Shown here in pieces: positions 32,430 through 45,544 of a stretch of 64,000 bases of DNA (the stretch's first letter is position 1; each line of letters begins with the position of its first letter). Source of the stretch: Sycobia sp. Sy_11 (lineage: Eukaryota; Arthropoda; Insecta; Hymenoptera; Epichrysomallidae); contig JACCIC010000167.1 in NCBI GenBank assembly GCA_018907035.1, forward strand, positions 1,178,001 to 1,242,000. The letters are read 5' to 3'. The notes beneath the pieces were generated by a model that worked only from the letters and a program-made list of their open reading frames with translations, was not told the DNA's origin and made no database searches. The translations under genes were made by a program, and so were the position numbers.

Positions 32430-33830
32430 CGAAATCTACCCAGGATTAGTTGTTAGAGAAGCAAAGCAGTTAAAATCGGTTAACGAGGATTCGTTTTCAT
32501 TCTCGTTATTAGATAGAAGTATCCTTTCCCCCGATGATCTGTTGGTTAATGAAGAACTGCCTCCTAACGCCCCCTTCAGCTTAGATAATAAAATAGAAGG
32601 CGATCGTCTGTAAAGTGGTACAACTACCATAGCGTCAATTGAAGTAATTGAAAAAGATCGTCCGCAACGACATGAAACTACAACTAAAGTAGTAGCACAA
32701 GAGTGCGATTGTCCGGAAAAATGTAAAACTACTACATCAACATCTGAAGATGTAGTAGAAGAAATAGCACAGGAGTGCGAAAGTCCGGAACGACTAAAAA
32801 CGTCCGCAACAACAACGAACGAAGAAGATAAGGTGAATACACCAACGGAGGGCTATCGTCCGCAAAGACGAGAAACTAACGAGAACAAGAAAACGGACTG
32901 GATATACAATCCATTGTCCAGAAGGTACGAGAACTTGCGTGATACCATCCAAGTGTGATATAAGTCCGATAGCGAATCATAACACAGGAGAGAGCCACTC
33001 GAAGCATCTCGTAGACGCATCAGACCTTACAGCTCGAGGCGTCAAATCTGATCTATCAGCCCCTTACCATACCAGCCAGGACCAAGATATCGTAGCAGGG
33101 TAATACACATGCGACCGGCAAAAGTCGAAAGGCTAGAGCCCATCGTCTATGTAAGTGGGCCGGAGGATGGCGACGTTTGTTTTTACCGTAGAGATCCCTG
33201 TGCATTAATCTGCTCCATGAGGACACAGAACTCTAATAAGCGAGACCAGAAATCCTCGGAGAATCAAAACGAGCATGCGAGAAGCAGAATCATAGTTCCG
33301 ACAAATGAGATAGCGATCCCTATGAAGAAGGTGCTTGTGCCGGTGAAAAGTCCCAGAAACCCCTACCGCGCTCAGCAACGTCGACCTCATGCCACAGCAA
33401 CCATTTGAGGTTGGAATATAAGAAAGTTTTCAACCCCTCTACAACAGTTCGAACAACCAACCCTGTTGCCAGCCTTCAAGAGCCTATCAGTTTGCAAATG
33501 GCAACGCAGAATTCCGCCATGGGAACCACAGTTATCCTAACGCTGATGACAATAATAGTCACGCCCCCCCCCCAAACTGCAAACCCCCCAAGCGACTGCA
33601 TCCATCTTATCCTGCTAGGCACCTCACCAAACAGCAGGACAGGATAATAGATGTTTTCTGGAATTGCGGTGACAGCAGATACCGGTACTCCACCTTCCCA
33701 CAGATACGAAGCAGCAAGTTCTGCTATCGCTGTGGCAGTATGACAAAGGATATATACACGTACACATTGTATCACGTGAGACCGTCTCGTGCCGCTTCGT
33801 CTTGAAAGGGGGGGGGGTAAGCGACAACAC
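32430..33830 (+). pseudogene. Second gag-like ORF with zinc-knuckle-like end
   Basis: A plus-strand frame reads about 170 codons (from about 32446) rich in Glu, Thr and Lys. It includes three related cysteine-bearing repeats (AQECDCPEK, AQECESPER and similar) near 32690-32800, and a later segment at 33109-33408. Near 33655 it shows WNCGDSRYRYSTF and FCYRCGS, which resembles paired Gag CCHC knuckles with lost residues. It may be the gag of a second gypsy element inserted tail-to-head, or a third ORF of the first. I favour the former but cannot prove it. Confidence 0.45.
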
Positions 33831-34560
33831 AAAGCAGTCGCCACCTGTAGGTGAGAAGACGACGCGTCAGACGCCCAGCATAGTGGCTGAGGGAGACAAG
33901 GCGAGAGAACAGATCGAGCCGTCGATAGCTGCGACAAGAAACATACAAGAGACTGTTGGACAGATCCTGTAGAAAGTTGTAGGAGTGTCGGGCAAAACGC
34001 ATAATCGGTCACGATTATCTTCCCAGGTGCGTCGTTCTATATAACGAAGTAAATATCCCCATAATACCGTTCAGCCCACCTAAGCACATACTGCAATTAT
34101 CCTCTATGTCCACTATACTGCGATACCGGCAAAGGTAGTACACTATTCAGGAGTCGCACACGTGACGAAACAGGACATGATACCAGAAACCGCAATGAAC
34201 AGAAAAGAAATGAGCACACGCGAGCACGGCAAGCAACGATGGCGCAGTATTGATAGGCGAGAGGTAGCACTAAAAAAAGAGCATACATTGGCTCCCTACA
34301 AACAGAATGCTACTTGAATACCCCAACGCTGCCCCACCGATAGCTGAGATGCAACACTAAAAAGTGCCAACCTCGTTTTCAGTGAACCCCATCGCAGAAA
34401 GAACTAGCGCAACGCGAGATTGCTCCAGAAGACGGCCGAAGTAGACTACAATTAGCGAAGAGAACAGCGCTAGAAAGTGCTATAATATAATAGCAAACAA
34501 CAAGGTATAATAGGTTACAGATGACAAGAAAAAGTCACGCCCCACAAAAACATATTATTT
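33831..34560 (+). other. Possible protease-region continuation, unassigned
   Basis: The plus strand continues with mixed frames (YNEVNIPIIPFSPPKHILQL near 34040) that look coding in composition but match no motif I can name. Nothing else is visible. Confidence 0.3.
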
Positions 34561-36085
34561 ATAATTATATATATTTGCATCTTCTTTGCAAAGGTATTAA
34601 TTTGGTTTCAATTGCATTATATAGTAGAATTGTAGCATACAGTATCTAGCTTAAATAATTATAATAAGCTTAATAAAGCTTAAGCACACAAATGACGCCT
34701 TGAGGGTCATTTTTCAGTTTACATATTTTGTTTTATTGAATTCTTTATTAGTCACCTTTTAATTTGTACCAACATTGCTGTACAGCGCGCAATAAGCTTT
34801 TTGTTCGCATAACATATTCCATAGAATCAGCGCGTATTTTTATATTTTATTTCTTTCGCATATTCAAGCAGGATAAAAATGAAGCCATATGTGCAGAAGC
34901 ACCAAAGATATAAATGGCACTACGCTTTTTCTTATAATTCGGTTAAGAGCTACTTCGTATTATATAGTCATTACGTAGCAACGACAGCACTCAGAGACCA
35001 CTGACGGTCACAGCAAAGTTAAAGTTCTTTTTTTCTTTTCTATTTTTAAACCATTAAAGAATTTAGATTGAACGATTCCAATCCCATGTAACCTTTATCA
35101 TCTCGATGATCCAATCTCTATTCTCAACAACAACCGTACCCGAAGGTTGGACGCAACAACGCATAAAAACTCCAGTAAACGAATGCGCCTCACATGTTGG
35201 TTTGGAAGAGGGAGTTTCTGACCGGCCAAATTGTCGGTCTGCGGTGAAAACCGAGTTTTCCCGAGCGAGAGAGAAAATACGCGAAGTGCGAGCCGCGAGA
35301 ACGCGCGACTCTCATCAAGAAAGGAGAAAGCGAAGAGGAAGACCTTCTTCTTCTCGTAGCTGCCGAAGGACATGGTTGAATCAAGCGAATGCTATCCGAA
35401 CTATAACCTCTATCTCGATCCCGTTTATCACCGATATATCCTCCCGTGCCCCAGTTATCTAGACGACTTGCCAGGACATCGCTTGTAAACTCCCTGAGAT
35501 ACACGAGCAGCTCCGCCACTTCAACGGTCGTTCGTCCATGGCGAAGAAAGAAAAAGGAGGGAAGGAAGTCATAGAAGCCAGAGAGAGATAGAGAGAAAGT
35601 GAAGAATGGAAGGAAGGATAGAGAGAGAGAGAGACAAAGAGATCGAAGAGTGATCGTGAGGACGTCCCGCATGAGACGAAGTCACGGTGTAGTGATTATG
35701 ACGGCAAATAGCTTTCATATAATTAGTAAAGTAACAGTACGCGTCCCCGCGAGAATGCTTGCTATGGCCGAATGGCCGCCACGCACTTTCGTTGTATAGA
35801 TTGTACACGTTGCGTCCCCCATTCCTACTCCCTACCGTAATAATAATACTCCCTTGTCTGTTGTATCTGTTCCCAAGTAGAATATCGTCGCCGCGCTACG
35901 AGAATCGTGTAATATGTGCATAATTATTCTTCATAAATAGCTAATCATTGTTGAAGTATAAATCTGAGTTACACTTATTACCGCCTATTTCTCCCCGTTT
36001 ACTCCCGTTTCAGCTACAGCGCCGTCAGCATTTCGTAAACGTAAACGTACTTACGTAAGTAGTAGTCTATACTAAAGTATAGGTT

Positions 36086-36088
<3 letters not shown>
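34561..36088. other. Unassigned, GC-moderate between 35.1 and 36.0 kb
   Basis: No gene is recognised. Open frames of 118 (plus, 35106) and 160 (minus, 35190) codons overlap each other, are rich in Arg or Ser from purine/pyrimidine tracts, and look like composition artefacts. A TATA-like or polyA arrangement is not clear. Confidence 0.45.
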
Positions 36089-36134
<46 letters not shown>

Positions 36135-36245
36135 AGTCAGAAAAATTATTCATACCAGTAACATAAAATATTAATTTTTATTTTTATACAATATTAATAT
36201 ATATCTAAAAGCAACTATCGCATATACTAATTATATTTGAGAAAC

Positions 36246-36316
<71 letters not shown>

Positions 36317-36332
36317 AAGAGAGAGAGAGAGC
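36089..36332. repeat. (TA)n and (GA)n microsatellites
   Basis: A TA array occupies 36089-36130, and an imperfect GA array spans about 36246-36332. Confidence 0.9.
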
Positions 36333-37525
36333 GAGTGAAGAAGGGGAAAGTACATTCAAAATATTTTATATATATAATTAATAATATAAAACGAAAATTG
36401 ACAGTTGACTGACACATTCCGCGCTGATGCTGGATATCGGATCGTGTAAAGAAATTGCGACAATGATAAGCGACAATGACAATAGCGACATTCCACACTA
36501 TACAATTTCATAAATTAGCCAGGCCTTTTCTGCTGATCCCGATTTGATAAACTATCCGACGACTGACTGCTATAATTCTAATCAAACATCGGTGCAATTC
36601 TTGTACAGATGATTCGACCTAATGTATAGGGAAATCTGGGGCAGTATGGGTATGAAACAGTTTCTTTACAGTTTCTAAAAAAACTTTATCAGTCATAGAA
36701 AACCTATTCAGCTCCGAATGTGGGTTCGTCATTGAGGCGGTATTGGCTATACTTTTTGTAATAGCTTTGAAGCTGCGTAAATACAGCAAGTTTAAAATGT
36801 CCAAAACTTCATAAATTAAAAAATTATTTTAAAAATTATTTAATATGTGATTACTCGAAGTACAGAAAAAAAATATTATAGTTACTTGGGGTAAGTATTT
36901 CATGTTCAACAGAAAGAACCATATTTTATATTGTAAAACATTAACTTTTTAGAATTAAAACTTAAAAACTTTTAATCTGATTATGAATAAAATAATTATT
37001 AATATAAAACAGAAACGATATTTTGAGAATGCAGAATTTTTTCTTTTTATTAAATTATGTTGTACTGAAAATAATCTTAATTTTAACAACAACGATAATA
37101 ACATTTCAAGTTAAAGAAAAACGGCAAGAGCAAAACTAAATATTCTAACAGTTTAGAAAAGTCGTTATGTATACATCAAATATCATCATATGCGAGATAT
37201 GGACAATAATTTAGAGAAATAAGGACACGTCAAGTGACTGCTGAAAGAACAAAATGAAGTGTGTCAAAATTTTAAATTTTAAACTGACAAGAGTGTTCCT
37301 ACTAAATATTCCTGTTTATACTACCTAATACACACACATGCATCACTTTTACGCGCGTTGAGCGTATAACAATTGCGCTTCGTTTCAAAAACCCATATGA
37401 TTTTTTTTTATGTTATTTAACGTCGCTCTAGTTATGCTTCCAAATATTGGTGCTAATGAGCGACAGAGGTCTACGATGTGTTCGTAAACAAAGCACATGT
37501 AAATTATTACAACGGTGCTTGTGTC
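36333..37525. other. AT-rich, no recognised feature
   Basis: A 61-codon minus-strand frame at 36619-36804 has a less biased composition than its neighbours but resembles nothing known to me. The rest is AT-rich. Confidence 0.5.
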
Positions 37526-37533
37526 AATCGGCC

Positions 37534-37610
37534 GAGACCGAGATTTGAAGACGAATCACCAAGTTACTAGTCCTTCGCTCTAGTGATCGAACTATCGCAG
37601 ACCTTCTATA
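37534..37610 (-). repeat. tRNA-derived SINE-like head, copy 1
   Basis: The complement carries an A-box-like segment (AGTTCGATCACTAGAGCG), an anticodon-loop-like CTAGTAA, and a B-box-like TTCAAATCTCGG. It matches the plus-strand copy at 49014-49086, including several bases upstream of the tRNA-like part. Stems do not pair well, so it is not a working tRNA. Confidence 0.65.
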
Positions 37611-38765
37611 TAATTTATTTAATACACTTTATTTATAAACGCAAGGTGTGATAATTATCCCTAAAAAATAATGAATCAAATAATGGTAGTTACAAATGGA
37701 TAAAATTTTATATTAATAGTTACTTCATTGTTATAATTTACTAAAATTTGTCATTTTACTAGCTGATTTTCAAGAATATATTTATAGTTTATTTACTTAA
37801 AAAACTAGTATTTGTTCTTTAAATATTTATCATCTCTAATAATTCCATATTATAAAAAAGTTTCATTCATTTAAACAATTATTTTCATTAGAAATTTTAC
37901 ATAACCCATTTTACTCGACGGCCCATTTCACCTCAGGATCCCCTATGTTATAGGAACTCTAGTATTCGCAACAGCATTATTAGCAGATGCTTGTTTGCTG
38001 TTTTTCAATTACAGTACTTTTAATAAGTGAAAATCCGTTTGAAAAGTACATTTCATTCTCTTTAATTTTCTATTTCATAAAATAAAATTACTAAAAGTCA
38101 CAGTGTAATTATAAGTAAGAAGTTGAAATAGTAGCATGGAAAGAATATATCACTTTTACTTGAAATTAAAAATCATATTTCCCGAATTTCGGGTAACTAC
38201 GTAGGTTATGAGTGGACTATTTGCAACCTCAGGACAAAAAACAGGAGTCACGACATGCTGTTTAATCCTTACTTCCATCGCTGCTTGGCTTGCCTACGAG
38301 CCGATCTTTTAGAGCAAGGCTTTCTTTCCGATTTTGTTGAGGTATGAGCTCCACTTGTCCGTATGCGCAGCGATTCGGACGAATGATCCGTCTGCTTCTT
38401 TAATAGTCAGAGCTGCAATTTCTGGCGCTTTCAAAGTCGGAGAGGTCGTTCCTCGGTCCACCGCTGGCAAAACTTCCTATATTAGTTCTTTGATATCCGG
38501 CGGCTTAACGTTCATGGTCGCCATCTTTGACTTCGGTTGCGTGCATCTAGTTCCATGTATTTCATTTTACCTCCTTTTCCTAATACGTTATTATTCTATA
38601 GCTATGTATCCATCTGCAATATTTTCTGTAGGTTGCTTAGTGTAGAGCTGTTGTGCAGTTGCATACCGCTTTATGAACATGAGTCTCAGCTGTTGAGCAT
38701 TGATATTTACTATTTTTTGTGTGATCTTAGCTGGAATTAGATTTTCTTTTGCCGTGCTGTTGATT
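37611..38765. other. Unassigned
   Basis: Mostly AT-rich. A less biased block at 38300-38545 on the minus strand (MATMNVKPPDIKELI, then a stop, then about 50 open codons) may be an old coding fragment but is not recognised. Confidence 0.45.
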
Positions 38766-38769
38766 TCTT

Positions 38770-39430
38770 GCATGTTTCTTACCAGATTCTTAAGTAATTT
38801 TCAATTGTAGGTATTCTTTCGCTTTTTTAGTGGAAAATTTGAAAGTAATTTTGGCAGGGAGAGAACATAATTTCATGGGGTATAAATTTGTGTGCTGAGT
38901 GTATGCTTGTATTGTAGTTAAATTGCGCTAGTTTCAGTAATTCCTCCCACTGTAAGATTTTTATAGTGAAATTCCTTAAGTAACCATTTGATTGAGTTGA
39001 GAATGATGTGGTTTAGATTTTTGTAAATTAAATTTTGCATGCAACAACTTTAATTATTTTGCTCGTAAAATTTGCTCCTCTATCTGTATGCACAATTCTA
39101 AGCGTACTGAATATACATATAAGCTTTTTATAAAATCGTCTGCTATTGATTCGGCTGTTTGATCCTGTAAGCGTACAGCTATTAGGAATTTTTAAAATTG
39201 GTCTTGAATAGTTATGATATTTCTTTTCGGTTTTGATGGCTGTTAAAGGGCCCATTTTTTCCATGGCTATTTTTTCAAATGCAGTTGAGGGTGTATCTGT
39301 TATAATCATGGGTTATCTTGTTTTGATTATTTTTAATTTATTTCTTTAACATATTTCGCATATTATTATTCTTTGTTGAATGTCTTTTTTTTAGATTTTC
39401 CCACGAATACTTTGTGTTATTCTATTATAC
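38770..39430 (-). pseudogene. Ty3/gypsy integrase, same family as 7.8-8.8 kb
   Basis: The minus strand encodes a degraded zinc-binding region (TYNRITQSIRGK, near 39400), then MIITDTPSTAFEKIAMEKMG, where the normal ALDIVG is altered so the first Asp is lost. It continues with LRIVHTDRGANFTSKIIKVV (second Asp kept, near 39075) and a C-terminal AQFNYNTSIHSAHKFIPHEI (near 38910). MIITDTP and the order of blocks match the plus-strand copy at 8.1 kb. Stops separate the pieces. Gag, protease and RT of what may be the same family lie at 45.7-49.0 kb on the same strand, upstream in reading direction. Confidence 0.75.
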
Positions 39431-39589
39431 GTTCTATTTACTTCTGAACCTCTAGACTGAAGGAATGATATATGTCGAAACTATTTTCACGGTGTTCTTG
39501 TTTAACATACTCGATTTCGTTAAAATAGATTACTCTAATACGTGTATTATGAAAGGAAATTTTTATCAAAATTTAAAATCGTACTTAAG

Positions 39590-42000
39590 TTGACCGTTCT
39601 GAATTAGATTAATAAATATTTTTATCAGTCTTACTGTCTTTATACTATAATATATTATACCAATATAATGACAGCTAGACTGTCATTGATTCTAATCACT
39701 CCCGAAAAATCTGAAATAGAAATTTCTATTAAAAATAGAATTAAATTAGATTAAAAATTAAAAATAATAAAAACAATAAAAATAAGTTATATTCTATGTT
39801 AGACAAGGTGAATCTGAGAAATATTTATTCAATTAATTTAAAACGGTCGACATAAGTATAATTTTTAATTAAATAATCTATGTGATAAAAATCATAAGCG
39901 AATATTCCGTGTATATGTAAATATACTCTCCTTGAATAATCATATAACAATGAAATACAAATAATATAATAATATGTGCGAAGCAATGGTCGCAGCTAAA
40001 GGAGTATGAAGACTATTATAAATTGTTAAATTAATACATATTTTTTCTGCATTCGGTGCGCAAAATATGATTTTCTGCAGCTGTCTAAAGGGAGCCAAAC
40101 ACTACTTTTCCTGCCTAGGGAGGAAAAGTGTTTATGAGCACTTCTCGACCAATTAGAAAGCAGAATTTTACTTTTCCTCCCTTGGCAGGAAAAATGGATG
40201 AACGGAACTGTGTAGTCGGGTAGGATTCTCAGTTTTCCGTGCCTACTACCTGGCATTTACGATGTTTAGGTTTATATGCGTGACTCAAACCGCAAGAAAA
40301 AAAACAACAATATTATATGTTTTTCAACGAATTATATTTTATGATAGGGCAACTTATTTCGGAGCGAGTGTCATATACACATTTAGATATTATATCTACT
40401 CGTCCTATATTAGCATGACTAGCACAGGGAGGAGGAGATTTGACATTGTTGAATTTTTGTGCATTTCTTTGAATTCGTAAAAGCGCATTCATATGGGAAA
40501 ATAGTATGTGACACGGAAGCAAAAACGTTTTCCGACGAGGGTATGTTCGCCTCCCGAACAATGCGAGGTAACAATGTACTATTATAGGTCTAACAGTTTT
40601 TATACAATAATATATTATGCTAATATAATAAGAATTAGACTGTCTTTGTTTATAATAAACTCCGAAGAATCTGTTAAAAGTAAAATTCAATAAGATTAAC
40701 AATTAAAAATAATAAAATTAATAAAAATAAACTATAATCTATATTAGCAAATGACTGTCTTCACCACCTTAAATTTAAATTTGCCTTAGATGTAGAATAT
40801 TTCGAACTGCTACAATTTATCTTCAAAGTCTAAACTAAAAAGTTAAGTTATAGTTTAGTTTTTGAAGATAGAATATAGATTATATTTTCTTATTATTTCT
40901 ATTATTTTGAATTTTTAATCTAATTGAAATTTATTTTTAGTATTAATTTCTATGTCGAATGATTCGAGGATGATTATAAACAAGATTAGTCTGACTATCG
41001 TTATATTTGTATATTATATTATGGTTTAATTCTTTGGTAACTCCAACTTCTAATTATGGTTCCGTTCTTTGGTGACCTTAAACTTATGTTGAATAAAGTT
41101 TTACCTTCTAAAATTAGAATGAATATAAGGTCACCATGTTATTAAAGACTAATCCTCCAATGCAGTACAATAGTCATGATTATGAGAATATGTTAGTTAC
41201 ATATAAAATACTACTTATTGAATATATTCATCTTTATTATGATGCTATTTTTGTTTAGAGTGTATTAAATAATATCATAAATTTTGATAACTTAGAAATT
41301 TTTTTATCCCCGTAATATTTCCTATGAATTGAGAGATGTAACAATAAATAAAAACATAGTATAAAGACTGTAAGATCGATACAAATGTTTATTCATTTCA
41401 TTCAAAACAGTCTACATAAGTACAATTTTTAATTTTTAATAAATTAATAAATACAAAAGTAAAGAAATATGGTGTAATTTATGAAAAAAATCAAATAACG
41501 AATACATATATAAAATTACACCAAAAGCATTTAATCAAAACGCAGCAATAAACTTCTCAAAAAGAAATCAAATACTACTTATCCATCTCGACGTACTCAA
41601 GTAACTCATAAAAAACTTATCAGCAAACACAAGGAAAATCAGTGAAATCAATGTAAAAAAGCAATAGACATTAAATAGATTTTGGTCGATTTTCTAACGT
41701 AGAAATAGCATAGGAAAAATTAAATTAAATTAGATTAAAAATTAAAACAAATAAAAGAATAATAAAACTAAACTATATTCTATGTTCACAAAGGACAATT
41801 TGATTGCCCTACCAGTTTAAATTAAAATTTACCTTTGACGTCCGACGTTTCGAATCACTATAGTTCATCTTCAACGACTAAGTTATTTTTGATTCTTTGT
41901 GAGTGATTATGAACAACAAGGGCATAAGGGCAGACCGGTTGTCATTATATTAGTATAATATATTATAGTATAAAGACTGAAATACCGATAAAAATAATTA
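39590..42000. repeat. Cluster of LTR-like repeat fragments in mixed orientation
   Basis: Blocks of the 7440-7745 repeat recur here: the complement of CAGTCTAGCTGTCATTATAT-type sequence at 39615-39700 and 40590-40660; CATAAGTATAATTTTTAATT at 39850; CATAAGTACAATTTTTAATT near 41416; GGACAATTTGATTGCCC (inverted) at 41800; and ATTATAGTATAAAGACTG at 41951. Orientation alternates, so this is not one clean LTR but several insertions, deletions and inversions of one family next to its integrase. Confidence 0.6.
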
Positions 42001-43325
42001 TGAATTTAAGGTACTTTTTATTATTTCCTCGATGGTTTTCCAGTCGATATTTATAATTTTTATTTCTTTGGATATATTTATCGTATTTATATTATTATCT
42101 AGTTGAATTGTTTTTAAAACTTTTAGGTGTTGCGTAATATTTTCTTTTATTCTCTACACGTTTTTATCTATATTTATATGTGATATAAAGGAATGTTTTC
42201 CTGTTATTGTGTTTCTATTATTTTCTTTAAGTATTTTCTTTTTTGCCTTAGTATTTGTATGATTTATAGTTAAAGTAGAATCTTTTGCTTGTATCAGATA
42301 TAATAGGGAGAGATGGCCAGAGCCCATATAACAAGGCAGGTCACATTTTTAGCTGCCGTGAATGGGCGTCTCGCAACGGTCAGTCGCTAAAGTGAGCGCA
42401 TGCTCGAGAGTGCATGATCTGAAATTAAATACCAAACCATGAGTCAATATTGAAAGAATGATACATTATCTGACGGAGTTATGTATCAAGTTTGAAAACA
42501 ATCGTTCATGAACAGTTTTCTTATATTTTCAAATGTATCGTGTAAATAATAATTTACAATACATTTTTATTGACGCAATTTTTGGAATAATATTTTAGCC
42601 TGATTTAATTAATTTAATTACCGTATCTATTTTTAAAATAAACTGAAACCAATAAAGCTTCTTAATACTGCAAATAATATTTTACATTAGAAATCTGGAT
42701 ATGTATCCACGCTGTAGCTCAAAATGACCTACAAAGGTCATTTAGGGGTTAAATGACTAATTTAGTAGCAGAAAGCCAAGAAATCCCAATTGCTAAGAAC
42801 TTTGAGCGTCTCTGACCAATATTAAAGTAATTTGATTTTGTAAGATAAACTTTATGGTGGCGTTAAATTGACATTGCCCTGATTTTAAAGGTCATTTGAA
42901 GGTTAAATTTAGTTCTCCAAATTAAGCCTCCTAGTTCTAATTCTCCATTTTTCCCCAGTGCTAAATTCTGCATTAGGATTGTCGAAATGTAATTGACACT
43001 GGCGTTCATTCAAATGTTCGATTTCTCTTTTGAATATTTTACGCTGAATGTCATCTGATAGAGACTGTGATAAATGACTTTGTAAAAGTTTTCCAGGTCT
43101 TCAGCGGATATTACACACATAGTTAAGTCTACTTTTGATCTAGAATTCATTAAAAAATTTTACATTCACCATTGCCTGCTCTCAGTCACCAATTCCATAG
43201 GAATGGTATCCAGGGCTTACGATAAGGAAGTATCAGGATGGATTAAAAAGGCTCATATTGCTTAAGCACGGGAGGTACAATCAATTAATTAATTGAGGTA
43301 GCAAATCAAAGTTTAATTTATTAAT
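42001..43325. other. AT-rich, with one boundary motif
   Basis: At 42294-42324 a sequence (ATAATAGGGAGAGATGGCC) resembles the motif bordering the long inverted repeat at 2661 and present at 51671. Otherwise no feature is recognised. Confidence 0.45.
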
Positions 43326-43327
43326 TT

Positions 43328-43685
43328 TGGTGATTGCAATAACGGATGTGTGAGTTGGTACATTGTCTTGATGTTACAATACTTTCTTCTTAGCCAAATG
43401 CGGCCATTTTCGCTTGATTTTTTCGCTCAATCGTTGTAAAAAGTTCGCATAATACTCGCCGTTGATAGTTTTTCCTTTTTCAAGATAGTCAATGAAAATT
43501 ATCCCACACGCATCCCAAAAAACCGACACCATAACCTTGACTGCAGACGAACGGTCTTTGCCTTCTTTGGAGCCAGTTCTTTTTTTTGAGTCCATTGTTT
43601 TGATTGTTCTTTTGTTTCTTTCGAGCTTTCGAGCCTTACGAGCGTTTCGAGCCCAAGAACGCATCAAGCTAATTTTTGACTTCCA
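43328..43685 (-). pseudogene. mariner-like fragment (same subfamily as 13.3 kb)
   Basis: The minus-strand frame reads KVMVSVFWDACGIIFIDYLE, then KGKTINGEYYANFLQRLSEK, then a decayed second-Asp region at 43330-43380 (complement of ATGTACCAACTCACACATCC, HQDNVPT-like). Only the middle of the catalytic domain remains. It joins directly to a different mariner type at about 43690. Confidence 0.75.
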
Positions 43686-43689
43686 CTAA

Positions 43690-44340
43690 TGACCTAAAGC
43701 GTATTCCCGTAAGAGCGTTCTGCATTTATTGAAACGACTGGTAGTCAGATAGTAACAAGTTTAGACTATAATACGGGTGAGGCATATTTTCCGATCCACG
43801 ATTCTCCAAATAGTTATTGACCAAAGCCGCAACATGCGGCCAAGCGTTATCGTGACGAAAAATGACGGACTCATGTTTCCTCTCATATTTTGGCCCTCTT
43901 TCCTGTATTACTCGCTTCAAATGAATATGTTGGGTTCAACCCAATGGTCCTTTTATGGTTTTACTATTCGGAAGCAGTTCGTAATATACGACACCCTTTT
44001 CATCGTACCATATCCAAAGTATTTACGTGAATATTTCGTTTCGCCGTCGATTAGGCAAGCTCCCCGAACTTTGTATACTATTTTTTTGCCGTAATTTTCT
44101 GCATTTACGGTTATTATAATAAATACACTTTTCATCACTAGTAACAATATGACGGAAAAATCATTTATTTTTATATCGCTGCAGCAACTTTTGGGTATGC
44201 CAAATGGCTGTTCGTTGTCTCTTGGCTTCAATTCATACGGCACCCAATTTCTGGCCTTTGAAAGAATCCCATTGCTTTTAGGCATAGGTTTTTGCCCATC
44301 CTCAGCCGACTGCGGACGCACTCAATCCATCCTGTATGTC
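43690..44340 (-). pseudogene. mariner-like transposase of a second (mauritiana-like) type
   Basis: The minus strand shows ILSKARNWVPYELKPRDNEQ (near 44250), a linker with a damaged GDEKW region near 44130, GYGTMKRVSYITNCF (near 43995), VIFRHDNAWPHVAALVNNYL (second Asp kept, near 43860) and HPYYSLNLLLSDYQSF, in which the third Asp of YSPD is Asn. Two or more frames are needed. The wording of the NWVPYELKPRD block is that of the mauritiana-type mariners, unlike the neighbour at 43.33-43.69 kb. Confidence 0.75.
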
Positions 44341-44349
44341 TTCACTCTG

Positions 44350-44952
44350 TCCAGCTAGCCTCGAACAGTGAGAGGCTACCGTTGTCCTCAGCACCAAGAG
44401 TCGAATATCATGACACAGCGAAGGAAGGAGGATAGGCGTTCAACCACCACGTCGCTCCCGGTACGCCAGCACCGCAGCCCGTCGGCAAGACAGGCCGACG
44501 CCATCGTCAGCAGCAGTCTGTGAAAGATCGAGGAAGACAGAGAAAAGCGAGAGTCAGCAGCACATCTACACCGGAGCTGATACGGCAAGTGTTTTTCGTA
44601 TTTTGATCTGTTGTAATTAACGAGCCCTGCCTCCTGACGCTACAATCACGTCTATTCCCGGCATGCACCCAGTGCAATACCACCGTAGATGTCATGGAGT
44701 CCCCTTTTTCCCTTTGCTCTCTTCACGCATTGTTCAGGATCTTTGACGTTCCGCTCCGAGCTTGTACCTAGCGTATATATAGTTCGTATGAAATAAAGTG
44801 TTTAGCATTGCTATAGTAAACGCCGTCTACTCATTTAACCTTTCGCGTATCCTCATTCCGATCCTACCGTTCTTGACTTATTTCAAATTAGCCCCAGGGA
44901 CGACGTCCACGCCCACGGTAAGAGCGTAACCGTGTATCGCACACAAACGCGG

Positions 44953-44955
<3 letters not shown>
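44350..44955 (+). promoter_or_regulatory. GC-richer LTR- or promoter-like region
   Basis: A TATA-like CGTATATATAGTTCG lies at about 44768-44782, followed by AAATAAAGTG (about 44792) and a pyrimidine-rich stretch. A GC-rich segment with Ser/Arg-rich spurious frames precedes it. This order suits an LTR or a small promoter, but no matching second copy is in the window. Confidence 0.35.

Positions 44956-44995
<40 letters not shown>
44956..44995. repeat. (TA)n microsatellite
   Basis: An uninterrupted TA array. Confidence 0.9.
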
Positions 44996-44997
<2 letters not shown>

Positions 44998-45180
44998 TTG
45001 TTTTTCTTGAGAATGTTCTTATTCTTGGTAAAGTAACTACGTTTTTCCTTTTTTTTTGAATTTGCAAAAAAATAATCTATCATCTAATCCTGAAAAAATA
45101 GAATACGTGGTTAAAATTTGAAGGCGATTGGTGCAGTAGTGTCGGTGTCTATAAAAAACATACATACAGACATACATTCT

Positions 45181-45397
<217 letters not shown>

Positions 45398-45544
45398 CTA
45401 AAAAAATATTTTTTAAAAGCACAATTTTTAATTTCGAATAATTTAAACAAAATATGAAACAGTATTTTATTTGACCGTCATTTTCGTAATCTTCAACTAT
45501 GTAATCGTACACGTACACTATGCATGATATTGCATTAAATTAAA

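Noticed and set aside
35098..35672. 118-, 160- and 91-codon overlapping ORFs as genes
   Set aside because: They are mutually overlapping, biased by purine/pyrimidine tracts, and have no recognisable motif or supporting splice context.
36619..36804. 61-codon minus-strand ORF as a small gene
   Set aside because: Composition is less biased than its surroundings, but there is no motif, signal peptide or repeat partner to support it.
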